A stretch of DNA of 5,280 bases from JAZNQL01 sp045531205 (GTDB taxonomy: Bacteria > Bacillota > Clostridia > UMGS1883 > UMGS1540): assembly GCA_045531205.1 (NCBI GenBank), contig JAZSDN010000105.1, positions 1 through 5,280 of the forward strand. Reading direction: 5' to 3'. Both the position numbers and the translations under genes were made by a program. Under the pieces are notes generated by a model that did not search any database, was not told the DNA's origin, and saw only the letters and a program-made list of their open reading frames with translations. The number at the start of each line of letters is the position of its first letter. Positions within the stretch are counted from its first letter, which is position 1. Of the stretch, positions 5,166 through 5,280 are shown one piece after another.

Positions 5166-5280
5166 AAGTGCAACACTTTTGTTAATAAACTCAATCGGCG
5201 ATAAATATCCCAAGCATTTACGAGGTCTGTTGTTGATTAAAGCAACAACAGAATCTAATTGTTCTTGTGGAAGATTACGG
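5151..5280 (-). CDS. IS30-family transposase, C-terminal fragment cut by window edge
   Basis: The frame comes in from the right edge and ends at TGA (5151-5153), giving 42 visible residues. They read RNLPQEQLDSVVALINNRPR and continue KCLGYLSPIEF, ending VALGLTI. The NNRPRKCLGY..P.E.F motif is the hallmark of the C-terminal end of the DDE integrase core in IS30-family transposases, and the xVALxLTI ending is common in the family. The catalytic residues and N-terminal helix-turn-helix are outside the window, so intactness is unknown. The family call is strong. Confidence 0.9.
   Translation of the reverse strand, partial: RNLPQEQLDSVVALINNRPRKCLGYLSPIEFINKSVALGLTI

Larger units (their letters stand above)
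5138..5280 (-). mobile_element. 3' end of an IS30-family insertion sequence, outer boundary uncertain
   Basis: The element is recognised from its transposase C-terminus. In IS30-family elements the transposase gene fills nearly the whole element, so the end should lie close to the stop codon at 5151. The segment 5145-5174 (GGCTCGTCAGATTGTCAAGC and onward to GTGCAAC) is the best candidate for the terminal inverted repeat. The partner end is outside the window, so the boundary given is approximate. Confidence 0.65.

Noticed and set aside
1..5280. The whole region as a composite transposon.
   Set aside because: The flanking elements belong to IS3 and IS30 families, whose ends are not recognised by each other's transposases.

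Overview
The window reads as a piece of a low-GC Firmicutes (Clostridia-like) genome. The support is AT-rich intergenic DNA, AGGAGG-type ribosome binding sites, near-consensus sigma-A promoters, Sec signal peptides of Gram-positive type, an InlB/Listeria-Bacteroides-type repeat, and IS3 and IS30 family insertion sequences. A gut or rumen carbohydrate degrader is the likely setting, but this is inference.

Layout, left to right. Positions 1-139 are the right end of an IS3-family element: the last 33 codons of its transposase on the + strand, then a 25-bp terminal inverted repeat. Only 21 bp further on, on the minus strand, ends a 767-residue secreted multidomain protein (161-2464) with a carbohydrate-binding-like N-terminus and a TIM-barrel glycoside-hydrolase-like core. 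It has its own promoter at 2497-2526. Upstream lie A-tracts, a strong 12-bp-stem terminator (2620-2647) and a small repeat element (2653-2730) made of an inverted repeat around five 8-bp tandem units.

Next is a two-gene minus-strand unit. A 672-residue secreted protein (2914-4932) holds two copies of a beta-rich module, an InlB-type repeat and a C-terminal beta-rich domain. Just 22 bp downstream is a 49-residue acidic small protein (2742-2891) with an excellent ribosome binding site. The unit has a perfect TTGACA-17-TATAAT promoter (4964-4992) preceded by an UP-element-like tract. Beyond it is AT-rich DNA with a short GC-rich palindromic motif (about 5071-5099). From about 5138 to the window edge lies the 3' end of an IS30-family transposase with its own terminator.

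Taken together, this is an accessory island of two secreted, probably glycan-active or surface-associated proteins plus one small unknown protein. It is bounded on both sides by insertion sequences of different families. The two large genes share direction but are separated by a terminator and have separate promoters, so they are neighbours rather than one operon. Specific substrates cannot be read from the sequence.
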